A stretch of DNA of 64,000 nucleotides from Trichaptum fuscoviolaceum (GCA_910574455.1 CAJSYZ010000001.1:2401424-2465423); one strand, 5' to 3'. Numbered from the stretch's first letter, positions 1 through 12,723 are shown. Notes: generated by a model not told the origin, from the sequence alone. Numbers and translations: made by a program.

Positions 1-484
1 GTTCGGCTCAGTCTGTAAGGGAGTGGACGGGTGAATAGGTGAACAGGCCTCCAGAAGTTGATCGCGGGTGAAGGAAGAACTGCCTCATTTTTGGTCTTAA
101 TTGGAAGCCCTTGTTGCAACAAGCCCGAAGCTGAGTAGTAGATAGGCAATGTTGCGGACAATTGATATAGCTGAGAGATATGATGCGACGTAGACTGAAA
201 GCAATTGCACCGCCAGATGTCAGATCGCACTTCCAATGCAGAATCACGAGTGTGTCGAGGTCGCGCTCGTTCACGTTATGGAATGAACGTCGCTCCTGCT
301 TCAAGTTCGTACGGAAGAGCAGTAAGAAGGAGAGCAAAGATGAACTAGCTAGTAGTAGGACAGGCCGCAATGAATGCCACTCATATATTGAACTTGAAGT
401 TCCCACGGGTGCTTCAAGTTATGTTGAGATGATGATCGTACTGCCTGTCCCAATCATCACTCCTGACCTCTTCACAAGTATGCC
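1..484. promoter_or_regulatory. upstream region of the hamartin-like gene
   Basis: This 484-bp stretch precedes the first ATG of the hamartin-like gene. Open frames exist on both strands, but neither gives a recognisable product and no splice sites join them to anything, so I treat the stretch as promoter and 5' leader. A short AACTTGAAGTTC palindromic motif near position 390 resembles a motif that is very common in the 29-48 kb repeat blocks; a single copy may be chance. Confidence 0.4.
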
Positions 485-3483
485 ATGAGCTCAGAATCTG
501 ATCTCACAAAAAATCTTCATCTTCTCCTATCTGCCGTGCCTAGTGCGCCGAATCTGAGTGAAGTGCTGGAGCAGCTGGATGCACGAGTGCAAGACATAAC
601 ATCGGCTGAAGACTTTCCAAAGGCGCAACACGACTTTGAGGAAGAACTCCAAGTAATATACGACAAGGAAGTCGATCACTCACATATCCAGCAACTAGAA
701 ATATTTCTCGCATCTCTCTTCCAGTGCCGCACAATCCTCCCATCAGTGTCGATAATCTCGACTTGGTTCGACCTCCTCCTCCGACCTGCATTGCGGGAGC
801 CAAGACTTTCCTCCGTAGCTGTTGAACATGCTAAGCAACTCATCCTACAGGCATTGGAAGGCGAGGTATCGGATAAGTTAGCGAGCTTTAGGCGTCGACT
901 CCTGGATCTCTTCCTCTTGGATGTCTTGAACGAAAGTTCCGGTAAGGACATATTCGAATGGGCGGAGCTGGACGAGGCTCAGCGGGAAAAGAACTCATGG
1001 TGGAAGAACAACCTGGAAGATGTTCTCGTCAGATACGGACTGCATGCGCCTGAAGTGAGTAACATACGAGTTTGTTCAAAGAAACGCATAATTACAGTGT
1101 CTTTAGGAATTCATGTCCGTCATGAACGATGGCTTCCGAAGCCCGAGTTCACGGCTGCAGATCCTAACGCTGTTGGACTCTTTCATTACCCACCCTTCCT
1201 TCATCGAAATATCATCCTCCATCATTTCACACCCACTGCTTACAAGTCTGTTGTTGTCACTCGAAGTGGATAACTCTTCGACTGTCTGTGCAGTCGAGCT
1301 TGCCTGTGTGATAAAGCTCCTTCCTGTCGCTGCTATTGGGAGTTTCCAGGTACTTGTGGATTCGCTTCCGCGCTTGTTAGGAATACTGGGCAGGGTGATG
1401 TGTTGGAAATCTCGCAATGGTCGCACACAGCAAATGAACAAAGTTGCTTATTCCGATCTACTTGATTATAATGACGATACCCTCCTCGTTCAGGCAGAGA
1501 AGAACGAAGAACAAGACATCCTCGAAATCGTGGAGAACAAGCAACTCAAACTGACAGTCCGTGAAGATCTAGGCTGGGAACGACTAGAACGAACATTCGA
1601 CATGTCTACATCTTCTTTACCAGTTCCACGTCAATACTTCTCGATTTTGTACTATCTCTTCCCTTGCAACCTTGTACACTTTTTGCGACATCCAATCAAA
1701 TACCTCAACGACAACAATGTTGAAACTCCATTCACTGTGGGCTGGGCAGATGCTCTGGACGACCTAGAAATTCGGACAGCCGGTAGTGTGAGTCTAACAG
1801 AAAATATACATTGTATTAGTACTAAAGGGGCATACTCACAGCTACTAATCCGCTCATTCGTTATGCATTCGTCTGTCCTTGCGCATGATGTGCAAACGGA
1901 GCTCGCTGATTCTGGGAGATGGTCATCATCTGATGTCTCGCAAATCATCGGTGAAAGTATGATGCTTGATGTAAGCATAGTTTCACGAGCACCTCGAGGA
2001 GACACGTCTCCGGAGCAAACTTCCACAACTCCCAAATATGCCACGCTAAGTCGTGTGCGCGATGGGTATACCACCACTGTCCAAACACCGACAATACGAG
2101 CATCTGACCTTGGGATAACAATTCCTAGACAGCGCAAAGTTTCTCTACGAGAGATCATTGCTACATCTGTCGCACTCAAGTCTGGCGCGGATATCAACGT
2201 GTCAGACAATGCTCCATGTTGGCCTTCGATCTTGTTCACCCCCCCTCCGACATCGCCTCTCGTCCGCGCTAACTCATCCCCCAACCTTTTTGAGGCTGGC
2301 CCTAGCTCTCTCCCAAGCCCTAATGAAGTAAAGCTTCCAGCACAAATAAGCGAAACTATTGCGGGTCTCCAGAGGGAGGTTCTTCTACTTCGGACTGAGC
2401 TAAACTTTGAGTTGTGGCTCAAAAGAGAGAACGTTCGCCACATTAGTCGGTTACGAAAGGAAGATATCTTAACGAAGGGTGCAGAGGCCGAGCAGCAGCG
2501 ATTGGTCAGTTTCCTTGCGAATGAATACCTGCTACCTATTATTGATACCTTTTAATGCAGCAAAACATGCTTCGCGAATATCGAGCCCAGTTGCTTGAAC
2601 TAAGAACGGAGCTACAAAATCACCAAGCGCAAGCCGAAGGGATGAAGCAGAAATCCATGGAGTGGGGCACGTCGCTTTCAGGCAAACTTAAGGATCTTCG
2701 AGAGCAGAAGAAGCGGTGGCAGGCTGACGCTAATTCCTTAAAGAATGGGAACTTAGAGCTAAAGGTAAGGTGATACATTACATTCCCGATACTAATTTAT
2801 TGACATGTTTTGAAGTCCCAACTTGCGGCTCAGTCCAAGCTGCTGTCTGAAGCGACGAACAGGATGTTCGAACTGGAAACAGCTATCAAGAAAGATAGTC
2901 ATAAGGTTGATCGACTAAGGGACTACGAAAAGCGGATCGAGCAGCTTACTGCCATGCATCGCATGTGGTAAATGTGCTCTTTTAACAATGTTGTCATATG
3001 TGCTGACTGACTTATGTAGGAACAAGGATATTGTGCTATACAATGAGCAATCGAAGGAGATGTCACAGCTCATTAGTGAATATCAGAAGATGAAGTTGAG
3101 AGTTGAAGCAGCTGAAAAGGCGCAGGAAGATCTTGACAACAGAGCCAAGTATATTCATTTGTTCGATCTATACTGGGACTCGTCGCTGATGACATTGTCA
3201 TATTGATTCTAGAGCTGACGGTCAGCGAATACAAACTCTTGAATCAACTCTCCGATCTTCACGAATGAGTATCGACCAGCGCAGGCTTCAACCAGCCGAT
3301 ATCGCTGTTGCTCAGACTACGGACCGAGACATCCTTGCTTCAGCGAACAAGAAACTACGGGAGGAGAATGCTGAACTCCGTGACGAGATCGATGAAGTCA
3401 AGGCCATGGTTGAAATTTTGAAAGCCCAAGCAACTGGCACACGAGGACTCGTTAGTTCCGCATATGCGCCAACACCAGTGTGA
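485..3483 (+). CDS. tsc1: hamartin/TSC1-like protein, 6 or 7 exons
   Basis: Likely fungal hamartin, the scaffold of the TSC complex that restrains Rheb and TORC1 at endomembranes. Exons as read: 485-1054, 1107-2504, 2561-2764, 2816-2967, 3020-3148 and 3213-3483. All joins are in frame and give about 907 residues. The first ~450 residues are a helical, HEAT-like hamartin domain (for example ILTLLDSFITHP and LACVIKLLPVAA). The middle is Ser/Thr/Pro-rich, and from about residue 600 the protein is a long coiled coil (REYRAQLLELRTELQNHQAQ and later KKLREENAELRDEIDEVK). The segment 1788-1841 begins GTGAGT, ends ACAG, has a TACTAA-like branch site, and is 54 nt without a stop, so it is probably an in-frame intron; removing it gives 889 residues. 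The N-terminal match to the family is by recall and moderate; the architecture is convincing. Confidence 0.75.
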
Positions 3484-3736
3484 TCTCGAGCTTCAAGACG
3501 TCTGCATCGTTCTTCAACCTGTACTCATTTATTTCTGTAATCGCTCTCGCGATTGTATTCCCAAATCTCATGGACCTTATAATGCCGAATGCTTTTTTTA
3601 GGAGATAAAGAGTATTTTATTGTATGCCCTTAGTCGTAAGAATGAAAACAATGCTACAGTAACAGATCATGATGTAAAACACAAAAAATGCAAATGGGAA
3701 AGATGATAACTGAAAGCGATACAATCATGAAATTTT
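3484..3736. other. tail-to-tail intergenic region
   Basis: About 250 bp separate the stop codons of the convergent hamartin-like and Hsp90 genes. The stretch is AT-rich and includes an AATAAA-like tract region on each strand, as expected for two 3' UTRs. I see no gene here. Confidence 0.5.
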
Positions 3737-6058
3737 TTAATCAATCTCCTCCATGGCAGAGACTGCGGCAGCCTCTTCTGCAGGAGCCTCAGTGGTCGTC
3801 TCCGCTTCCGCAGCAGGCTCATCATCCACATCGAGGCCAAGCGCAATCATACGGTGGATGCGCTTAGCGAAGGAAGTGGGCTCGTCAAGAACGAATCCGG
3901 AGGTAAGGAGGGCAGTCTCGAAGAGTAGGTAAGTGAGGTCGCGGACGGACTTGTCTGCCTTGTCCTCAGTCACCTTATCTTTGAGGTTCTTGATGATGGG
4001 GTTGTGTGGGTTGAGCTCAAGGGTCTTCTTCGATGCCATGTAAGATGACATCGACGAATCGCGGAGAGCCTGCGCCTTCATGATACGCTCCATGTTGGCT
4101 GACCAACCGAACTGACCAGTGACGAGCACGCATGGGGAGTCAGTGACGCGGTTGGAAATCACAACCTTCTCGACCTTATCACCGAGAGCATCCTTGACGA
4201 CCTTGCAGAGCTCCTCGAACTGCTTAGCCTCTTCCTCACGCTCTTTCTTCTCCTCCTCCGTCTCCTCAAGCTCGAGACCTTCCTTCGACACGCAAACAAG
4301 CTTGTGGCCCTCGAACTCCTTAAGCTGGGTGATAGCGTACTCGTCAATGGGGTCAACGAGCAATAGGACTTCGAAGCCCTTCTTCTTGAGGGTCTCGAGG
4401 AACGGAGAGTCCTTGACGGCGGTGAGAGACTCGCCGGTGAGATAGTAAATGGACTTTTGGATCTCTGGCATGCGAGTGATGTAGTCCTTGAGGGAGACTT
4501 GCTCATCAGCAGACTTCGTGGAGAAGAAACGAAGGAACTCGGCGAGCTTGCTGCGGTTCTGCGCGTCCTCGTGAATACCGAGCTTGATGTTCTTGCCGAA
4601 GGCCTCGTAGAACTTCTTGAAGTTGTCCTTGTCCTCAGAGATCTCCTGGATGAGGTCCATGCATTTCTTGACGACATTCTTGCGAATGACCTTGAGGATC
4701 TTGTTCTGCTGGAGCGTCTCACGAGAGATGTTGAGCGGGAGATCCTCAGAGTCAACAATACCTCTGACGAAGTTGAGGTACTCGGGTATGAGGTCCTCGC
4801 AGTCGTCCATGATGAAGACGCGGCGTACATAGAGCTTGATGTTGTTGCGCTTCTTCTTGGACTCGAAGAGATCAAAGGGTGCTCTGCGAAACGAAATTAG
4901 TATGAATCCCAGAAATCAAGCTATAATAGAACTTACCGTCTCGGGATGAAGAGGATGGCCTTAAACTCAAGCTGTCCCTCAACAGAGAAGTGCTTGACGG
5001 CGAGGTGGTCCTCCCAATCGTTGCTCAAGCTCTTGTAGAATGCGGCATACTCCTCGGTGGTTATCTCGCTGGGGTTGCGAGTCCAAAGAGGCTTAGTCTT
5101 GTTGAGTTCCTCATTCTCAACAGTCGTCTCCTTAACCTTCTTGGTCTTCTTCTTTTTCTCCTCCTCATCGTCGACCTCCTCAATCTTCGGCTTGTCGGCA
5201 TCCTCCTCAGTCTTCTCCTCCTCCTCGTCATCTTCAACCTCCTACAAAAGTGAATATTAGTTACAAACTACGAAGGCCAAAGATAACAATCGCTTACCTT
5301 CTCAACCTCCTTCGTGACAGCGAGCTGAATCGGGTACGAGATGAACTCCGAGTGCTTCTTGACGATGTCCTTGATCTTCTTCTCCTCTAGGTATTCAAGC
5401 TGGTCCTCCTTGAGGAAAAGACGGACCTCAGAACCACGTCCGAGAGGTGGGTTGGTAGTGTCTTGGGTGATGGTGAAGGTGCCACCAGCAGCAGACTCCC
5501 AGATGTACTGCTCGTCATCGTTGTGCTTGGTGATGACCTGCACACGCTCAGCTACGAGATACGCAGAGTAGAAACCGACACCGAATTGTCCAATCATGGA
5601 GATGTCGGCACCGGAGTTTAGAGCCTCCATGAAACCCTAAAAAAGTGGCGTTAGTAAATAAGTAACGCATATAAGCACCAAGGACTGTGTACTAACCTTG
5701 GTACCCGACTTGGCGATCGTACCGAGGTTGTTGACCAGATCAGCCTTGGTCATACCGACACCGGTATCGCGAATGGAAAGGATCTTGTTCTCTTTGTCGG
5801 GGATGATTCGAATGTAGAGATCCTTTCCGGAGTCGAGGACCGACGGGTCGGTAAGGGAAGCGTATCGGATTTTGTCGAGCGCATCTGAGGCGTTTGAGAT
5901 TATCTCACGAAGGAAAATCTCCTTGTTGCTATAGAAGGTGTCTGCATAGAAAACATTAATCTTTGAAAAATAAGCGCTTAGAGGAGATAGAACATACTGA
6001 TGATAAGGTCAAGTAACTGGCTGATTTCAGCCTGGAAGCCAAAGCTTTCTGATGCCAT
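3737..6058 (-). CDS. hsp90: Hsp90 molecular chaperone (cytosolic), ends MEEID
   Basis: ATP-dependent cytosolic chaperone for kinases, receptors and other clients. There are five exons (5998-6058, 5697-5941, 5298-5636, 4937-5241 and 3737-4883) with introns of 53-60 nt; all joins are in frame and give 698 residues, normal for the family. In order: the N-terminal GHKL ATPase fold ([37 protein letters not shown]), a Glu/Lys-rich charged linker around residues 210-265, the middle domain ([30 protein letters not shown]), and the C-terminal dimerisation domain. The final five residues read MEEID, not the usual TPR-binding MEEVD. Two perfect heat-shock elements lie upstream, so heat induction is expected. 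Identification is certain. Confidence 0.97.
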
Positions 6059-6230
6059 TATGCTTCTTTTGAGGGTGTATTAGAGACTGCAGGGTATGTG
6101 AGCAAGGTAAGTGAATAAGTCGAACAGTAGTACTGACTGTAGGAAAGGGCTGAAGATGGAGGGAGAGCGAAAATTGAACAGGTGATGAACGCCCTGTCTC
6201 GATCTTCTTTATGTATGGGCCTTCATGAAT

Positions 6231-6243
6231 TTCGAGAACATTC
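6231..6243 (-). promoter_or_regulatory. heat-shock element 1 of Hsp90
   Basis: TTC-ga-GAA-ca-TTC is a perfect three-unit HSF1 binding element, 173 bp upstream of the Hsp90 ATG. The motif is seen directly; regulation is inferred from the established HSE consensus. Confidence 0.8.
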
Positions 6244-6314
6244 GACGCGCTCTTTGATACGCTTCCCACGGCTGAAAGCGTGGGCGCTCACTGGGCGCTT
6301 ACGGCTCTAGTATG

Positions 6315-6327
6315 TTCTCGAACCTTC
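6315..6327 (-). promoter_or_regulatory. heat-shock element 2 of Hsp90
   Basis: TTC-tc-GAA-cc-TTC is a second perfect three-unit HSE, 72 bp upstream of the first. Two perfect elements in 100 bp are very unlikely by chance and fit a strongly heat-inducible chaperone promoter. Confidence 0.8.
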
Positions 6328-9300
6328 TGGCAACCATCCCAATCCGTCCATCCTGTGCAGCCTGTGCAACGAACTACATGGTTTTCATCGTACCAGTGCT
6401 CCTGGCTTTTGAATTCTGTCTATCAGCACTGGAAATATTGATATATAACAACACAGCACGTACGAAGTTGACTGTGCAACAGCAATCGAGGTTGCTCTGT
6501 ATGGTCGTGGCAGTGCCTGATCAGCGCGCAGTGAGCCTTCCATCCTTTCGATCGTCTTCTGCGTGTTTCTTTCATTTTCTCCATGGGCGTTGTGGCAAAT
6601 TAACTTTCCAGTAACATCCATGCACTGCTTCCTTTCACGTAGCTCCTTCGATCTGGCAGGTTCTTTTAGCCGACCTGCAGCGAACGCGCAAGAGCATTTA
6701 CGATAGCGGTGAATTCGATGGGGAGTTCGAACTTACAAAGTGATGCGGGGAATGCAAGCCAAATGTCCCTCCTGAACATGGCACAGTTCGACTCACCTGG
6801 TAAACAGTGCAATGATACTGTGTGCGTAATATTTCGTGAGTATGATTCTGTGCTGCGTTCGGACGCACTCAATTATCAAAGCTACCTTTACCTCGTTTCA
6901 GATTCTGCCTTGCTTGATCACTGCTATCTCATACGTTGGAGTTGATAAGACAGTTGAGAGAAGTGGGTACTGTGCGTAGACTGGTTTCGCGATCGCAGGT
7001 AAGTACTTCGTCTATTTGGTCTCTTTCTTTGATGCATCACATACCTATGTTCGATACCAGGAGAAAACAGTAGTTCATGCGGGCCACATATCTGCAGTCA
7101 CAGTCAGATTGTGAGTATCGTGCACGAACTTGTGTATTTCTATTTTTAGCCAAACCTCTTGGTTTTCCGTTTTGAGCCCAATAAATCGCCTTGCTATGGC
7201 AGGACCATTCGTCGCAGATGTTGGCATTCACTGTGCACTACCCTGCTCGGTTGTTTCACCTTTAGAAGCGAACTCGCAAGCTGCAGTCCCAGTCTGCCAC
7301 TTTATGTACCGATGTGAACTACTTGTTTACACAAACCCTAGAGCCCTGATAGACAGGCTGTCTGCCTTCGGAATCGATCGCAATGCCCGCCCGCAAACGG
7401 AACACGTATTTTGCGCCCGATGTCAACCAGCACAAAGAAGATACTGAGCGTATCTTGCATTGTAGATGCTTCCGTATACGCTCGCTGCAACTGTCGGGAG
7501 CTAATAGTTAGCCTCCGCCCGTGCCTGATGTTAAACCGGTCGACAGGTGGTATGCTTTCGCCGGCGCTATCTGGCTTGAATCCGATTCTCCATTTGTGCT
7601 AGCAACCCTGATCTGCCGACGATGTACAACGTGTCATGACCATGCACATAAACGGAATCTTGCAACTCTATGTTGCGAACTCGAGGAACTCCATTTGTTT
7701 TACACTTTCTATAGGAAACGATTTTTTGCGAATGAACTGAATACTTCAGTGCATCCTGTCTTTCTCTGAGAGCTACGGTATACATAGCGGTGCTGTCCAT
7801 CTAACTTCAGCACAGACCGAAAATTTCTGACAGCATTACTCGCGGCCGGTTTCGTCTTGGGCTTTTCTACCAAGTGTCCCGCTATGCCTCGATCGCCGGA
7901 CATGGAATCCTACTGCGGCGTAGTGGACATTATTGGACACTATCATCAGCTTTCGCTGCAGCTGATTGGGAGCTAGTGCGGTGAGACTCACTGAGGCGAT
8001 ATGGAGTGCACTTCTGCTTCTACTTCTAAGACGAGATCCTCACCTCTATCAAGTAACATCCGATTTCTTGACTGGAACCCAGACCATACTTGATTCTCGA
8101 CACCAAGGCTAAGCAATCTGTCGTTGCGTTTATACGACGCGAATGCGATCAAAGCGAGTTCTGTGAACCCCTCTCTAAAGGTGTAATTCCCCTCCCATAG
8201 ATGTCGACCTTTGGCCGCTCGCCGAATCCACCGAATACCACGTTCGGGTCTGCATCTTGGTTCGGAAGTAACGAGGCACCTAGTGCCTCTCGCGTTCAGC
8301 TTGGTACCGAGCGCATCAAGGAGAGTCAATTTGATCAAACATACCGCGACATATCAAGTGGCCTCCTGTATGTCCTTACGACGCATGTTAGGAGTCGGCG
8401 GCACGCTCGACCGGCGCATGCACGAGGCACAGATGCACCTCTGGCTGTGGTTGACGGTGAGTACAGGAGTGCACCATGAGGTACCGGTAATTGCATTGTT
8501 GACTTAGCCTACAAGGTGCTGCGGGCGGAGGTATAGGTATGTAATGTATAGCCTAGTAGGACATGTGTGTTTCCTTACGCATGATCGCGAAGTTTCGGAT
8601 ATATATTACTGCTGGACCCTGTGTGTCTGTGACTCTTGTGTGTACATATGTATACTTATAGCCTCTATGCACATCTATGCAATATCTACGGCGGACTACG
8701 TCCGCGCCAGCCGAGTGCTGAAATCGATGAGCTGAGAAGACGCATGCCCTTCACAAGAAGTGACAAATGTAGTAGGAGGCACATCTTCGGCGTCGTGCTG
8801 TCAGTACAGAGTGCTTTCGTGTCCATGTGTAATATCTACGACACATTGACCACCGCGACGTATTTACTACGAACTACATGCGCGTGAGCGTATAACGACA
8901 CGTCGTAGACATGCGTGGAAAGCATGGGGTGTGGACAACAACGGACTTCGGCGAGTGACGTCGAAGCAAATTAGCCGGGTGGAAGAACCATCGCGTCGTG
9001 AGTCCACCGGGACCCACAAAGACAGGGAAGCTGCCGAACCGATCTGATAAAACTCAAATTCACGTAGGATATTCAAATTCCATAACAGCTACAACTTAGA
9101 AAGCGACTAAGACCGGGGGGGTCAAGTAAGACGATCAATAATGACTTCATGAATTGAAAGCTAGCGATCGCGAACCGGGGCCCATTCATCTCCGAGAAGA
9201 AGCTCGCCACCGAGCTATGCCACCTTAGCCGCAGATAGGGCACTTCCTCCTTCGCCTCGTGTTCGCAACACCCATTACCGCATTCTGACCGGCCAAATCT

Positions 9301-10032
9301 CCAACGATGAGTCGCGTCTCCAGCCGCATTTAGGTAGGAGCTTGGGAAACAGCACAGGGCGGGAGAAAGCCCAAATTAGCAGACACCGAAAAATGGTGTG
9401 TGGCGATAAGCTGGAAGCTGCGTGCGGGCAGAGCGCGGGTTGAAGGAGCTCTGTACGAAGCGAGCGATACGTATCCGGGTCTGCGCTCGTCGTGACACGA
9501 GGCTCAATCGAGGTTGTGTACAGAAATGGGCACCGCAGGCCGTTTACCACGACAGTCAGAAAGGCCCATCATGACGGGTTAAAGAGAATCCGCCACCTAT
9601 GCTTTAAATGTAGAAGGCTAGTGAGCGGGTCGGGTCTCTATCAGGAGAAATGACAAAAGCGGTGGTACTGGCACCGCGGAACGTGTGTTGATGGGGAAGA
9701 GAAGGCCAGCGCCCGTCCTTTGAGGAATCCGGTCCGTGGGCCAAGTCACAGCCTCGAACGGGAAGTGAAACGCAGCGAGTGCACTCTTGATGTATTTATT
9801 GTGATGAATCATAGGCCGTGGGTCGCCAGGCAGGAAGAAACGCGTTATTGTGCGCGCAGGCGCAGTGATGAAATAGTCAGCCGCTGTCTTCGACAATGGA
9901 CTTGGGAACCAGATATATGTAGTCTTTTGTCGAGTGATATGCCGTTAATACATACATATATCGATGTGCCAGTGGCTCAGCAGAGTCATGGAGACGCGAC
10001 GGGGGCATTTTTTTCTCCAAATGAATTGATAG
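6328..10032. other. gene-poor stretch
   Basis: I find no convincing gene in about 3.7 kb. Open frames are short (at most about 105 codons), overlap on both strands and give no recognisable domain, and I could not build a spliced model. The frame at 8201-8479 (start MSTFGRSPNPPNTTFGSASW) has a plausible start but no recognisable continuation. Base composition is mixed, with no array or terminal repeats that I can see. Possible contents are a long promoter, non-coding transcripts or old degraded repeats. Confidence 0.4.
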
Positions 10033-10070
10033 ACGCGTCGCGACGCGTCGTAGCGTGAAATTGAACGCGT
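10033..10070. promoter_or_regulatory. cluster of three ACGCGT (MCB-type) boxes
   Basis: Palindromic ACGCGT hexamers occur at 10033-10038, 10043-10048 and 10065-10070. ACGCGT is the MluI cell-cycle box bound by the fungal MBF (Mbp1/Swi6) complex at G1/S genes. The cluster lies about 420 bp upstream of the ATG at 10488. The motif is seen; its role is inferred. Confidence 0.5.
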
Positions 10071-10259
10071 CTCGGCTACACGACACGCGAAGACAATGAG
10101 GGGAGAGAGAGAGACGCATTGTGCTGCTCGATAAAGGCAGCTCAGGCGATGTGATGTTAAGGAGGGCAGGGCCAGCCAGGGTCGACCAGCCTGCCCTAAG
10201 GCGCCGCGACCCGCGCCGAGGGAAGGGACTGAGGCTTCGGCACGTTCCTCAGTCCCGTA

Positions 10260-10487
10260 CCCCATTGTCTCCTTTTATTTCCCCTTTCCCGCCCAATGGA
10301 CAGACGCCTGTCCGTCCCCCCCTCGCCGTTCCCTTCCTGTTCTGCTCTCTGAATCGTCGTTCCCTGCCACGATTTTCTCTTATATTTTGTATCACTAGCT
10401 GTATCTCTTAAGAACACCCGAGTCCACACAACACCCCACACACCTCCCACAACACGAGGCGTATCTACATTCCAGACACAACTCACT
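10260..10487 (+). promoter_or_regulatory. CT-rich promoter and 5' leader
   Basis: A strongly pyrimidine-rich plus-strand tract leads to an ATG in a good context (actcactATGG). Such CT blocks commonly mark transcription start regions of highly expressed basidiomycete and other filamentous fungal genes. There is a TATATT element near 10380. Confidence 0.5.
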
Positions 10488-11384
10488 ATGGCATCCATTC
10501 AGGCCACATCCACCCTCCACGCACCCTCGCCCCGACGCCCTGCCTCATGTGCAGCGTCCCAGTCGGCTGCATCGCCCATCGTCACCGCAAATGCTCCTAC
10601 ATACGTATGTGGCCGGCGTCGCGTCTTCGCTCTCACATATCGATGACTGACAGACCTCTTATGCGGCTATATGCTCACAGACCAGTGCTCGCTGTCGAAG
10701 CCCTCGCGATCCACCCTCGCGTCTTCTATCGCCCATACGTCTCATGGACCGTCGGGCACGCCCTTCCTGCTCCGTGAGCTCATCTCTTCCCTGCCGTGAA
10801 AGTCGCGTCGCTAACCGTTCGTCCCATCTACTCAGGCTTCCGCTTCCCCTCCATGCATCAGCACCAACGGAAAGAGACGGAGAACACACACTCGTGGCCC
10901 CATTCGCCATCGTCACTGTAAATTGCCTGAGTGTCCGATTGTCCGAGATGGTCTGTCCGTTTTCGACCAGCTACCATGGATTCCGATGGTAGATCATTCT
11001 CCGGCTGTTGATCTCATCCAGCCTTGGGACATTGCCGATCTGTCTCAACTGACATTTGAGAGGTCAACCCGTCCGGCTAAGACGACTGGACCTATCCGAA
11101 GTCGCAAGTCTTCGCTGCGTTCAGCACCGTTCCCCACGGACACGATTCCGGGCTTAGTTGCCTCTCCTGAGCTGTCCCCCTCGCTCCCCAGTGATTCTCC
11201 ATTACTCGAACTTCCCTTCGCCCGCGCTCGCAGGCTATCTTTCGGTGACGACCGGCCACACACTCCACCTCCACGCACTCCAGTGAGCCTCTCTGAAATG
11301 GATTTCCGGAATTTGATGCCTGTCTCGTTGAAAGACGTCGACAGGTTGGGACTCCGGCGGCAGTCTGACCGCTTCTCACCGTGA
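10488..11384 (+). CDS. unknown protein, ~261 aa, Ser/Pro/Arg-rich, 3 exons
   Basis: I do not recognise this gene. Exons 10488-10604, 10654-10773 and 10836-11384 join in frame across introns of 49 and 62 nt with canonical GT..AG ends. Residues 1-110 are low-complexity and rich in Ser, Pro and Arg. From about 110 there is a more ordered stretch (FDQLPWIPMVDHSPAVDLIQ, DLSQLTFE), followed by several basophilic phosphosite-like motifs (RSRKSSLRS, RARRLSFGD) and a Pro-directed segment (HTPPPRTPVS), ending DRLGLRRQSDRFSP. There is no signal peptide or membrane segment. The upstream ACGCGT cluster and dense phosphosites would suit a cell-cycle-regulated phosphoprotein, but that is inference only. Confidence 0.6.
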
Positions 11385-12723
11385 AGTTCCACGCCTTCTC
11401 ATTCCCCTTGCTTTTCTCATTGCATCTATCGCTGGTATCTCAATTTCTCGCCTCAATCAATGCTCATCATCACGACACTGAAGACACAAGCAATTTCATC
11501 AATTGCATAACATATTATTCCTGCAACATTATGCTTCATCTCTGGCAAAGCCAAGTCTATTTCATCACCCCTCATACATCTACTGTGCTTTACTCATTCT
11601 GGCTCTTCCCTTTCATCGGACCGTAGTAACAAATGCTATCATCCGTGTAACGTGTCTTTTCTCCTTATCTGCGTGCTCTTTGTTTCTAGTCCTCATTAGG
11701 GCACAATTTCAATTCTTTGACGTGCAGGCTTCCTTTTGGTCAACCTTTCTGATTTTCTTCCGTCTTCCCGCCTGTTTCGTCCGTTCGATGTTTTGCTTCC
11801 AGAACATTGGCCTATTTACTTGGGTTTGCATTGATTGTCCCCCTTTCCCCTTTTCTAACCCTTCACCTTGAGTCCACTTGCCTGCATTTCTGGTCCCCCC
11901 TTGGCTTCCTTGTACATGATCACGACGTCGTCACTTATCATTACAATTGGCTCCTGTTTGTCTGCCTCCAGTACTCTATAGCTATCGCATCATCATGATA
12001 TCGCACCAATCGTCCTAGTATTCTCGCTGTATTATTCATGTTATCGTGCAATTGCATTCGTCTCAATCGAGATTTCCGTCTATACTTGCGTCCCGACAGT
12101 CCTGAGCATTCAATTCGGTATGAACAAGTTCCTGGGTCGCTTCTTCCTGACTCGGTGATTTCTTTCCCACTCTGAGCAGAGAGCGTCTGGATCGTTCCGC
12201 AGATATCCATCATACTTGCTGTTATCTTGCGGTGGAACGTTCGGTAGATTTCCTTTCGATCAATGACAATGGACTTCGCCGAAAAAGCTGTCAAGTTCAT
12301 GATCAGCAGAGGGTCAGCTGGCCAAAGTCGAGAGATATCAATATACTTCCGCATAGATCAGTTCGTAAAGCCCGCTGACTTGGTATCGAGTGCATCAGCG
12401 ATGGTGCTGTTGACAACAGTTTGTTTGATGAATGACATCTTACAATACTATGTACTCGCATTTTGAGGTCAAGCAAATATTGACATCATGCATCGGAATG
12501 ATATAAAGTAAAATCAGTATTATCATGATCAATTAGCACTAACAGTTACGAGATGTTTGTCTGTCTACTTTGTGTAAGAAAGACTTTTCGATTTATATAG
12601 GATTTCTTGCGCAGTACGTTTCTCTGCGAAGACCAGGCGAATGTCGGCCGAGCGTACTAGTAGTGGTCTGTCATGATGATGATGCAGTGACGACGCACGC
12701 ATTACTTGTTTAGTGCATACAAC
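11385..12723. other. T/C-rich intergenic stretch
   Basis: About 1.3 kb without a recognisable gene. The first ~600 bp are very T/C-rich on the plus strand, which looks like a long 3' UTR or a transcribed pyrimidine tract; its open frames translate to Phe/Ser/Leu-rich strings typical of T-rich non-coding DNA. The rest shows no motif until the Gcn4-type sites upstream of SER1. Confidence 0.4.

Noticed and set aside
4119..5260. Leu/Ser-rich plus-strand frames across the Hsp90 gene
   Set aside because: Antisense shadows of Hsp90 coding sequence.
11381..11998. Long Phe/Leu/Ser-rich plus-strand frames after the unknown gene
   Set aside because: They come from a T/C-rich non-coding tract; there is no splice structure and composition alone explains the open frames.
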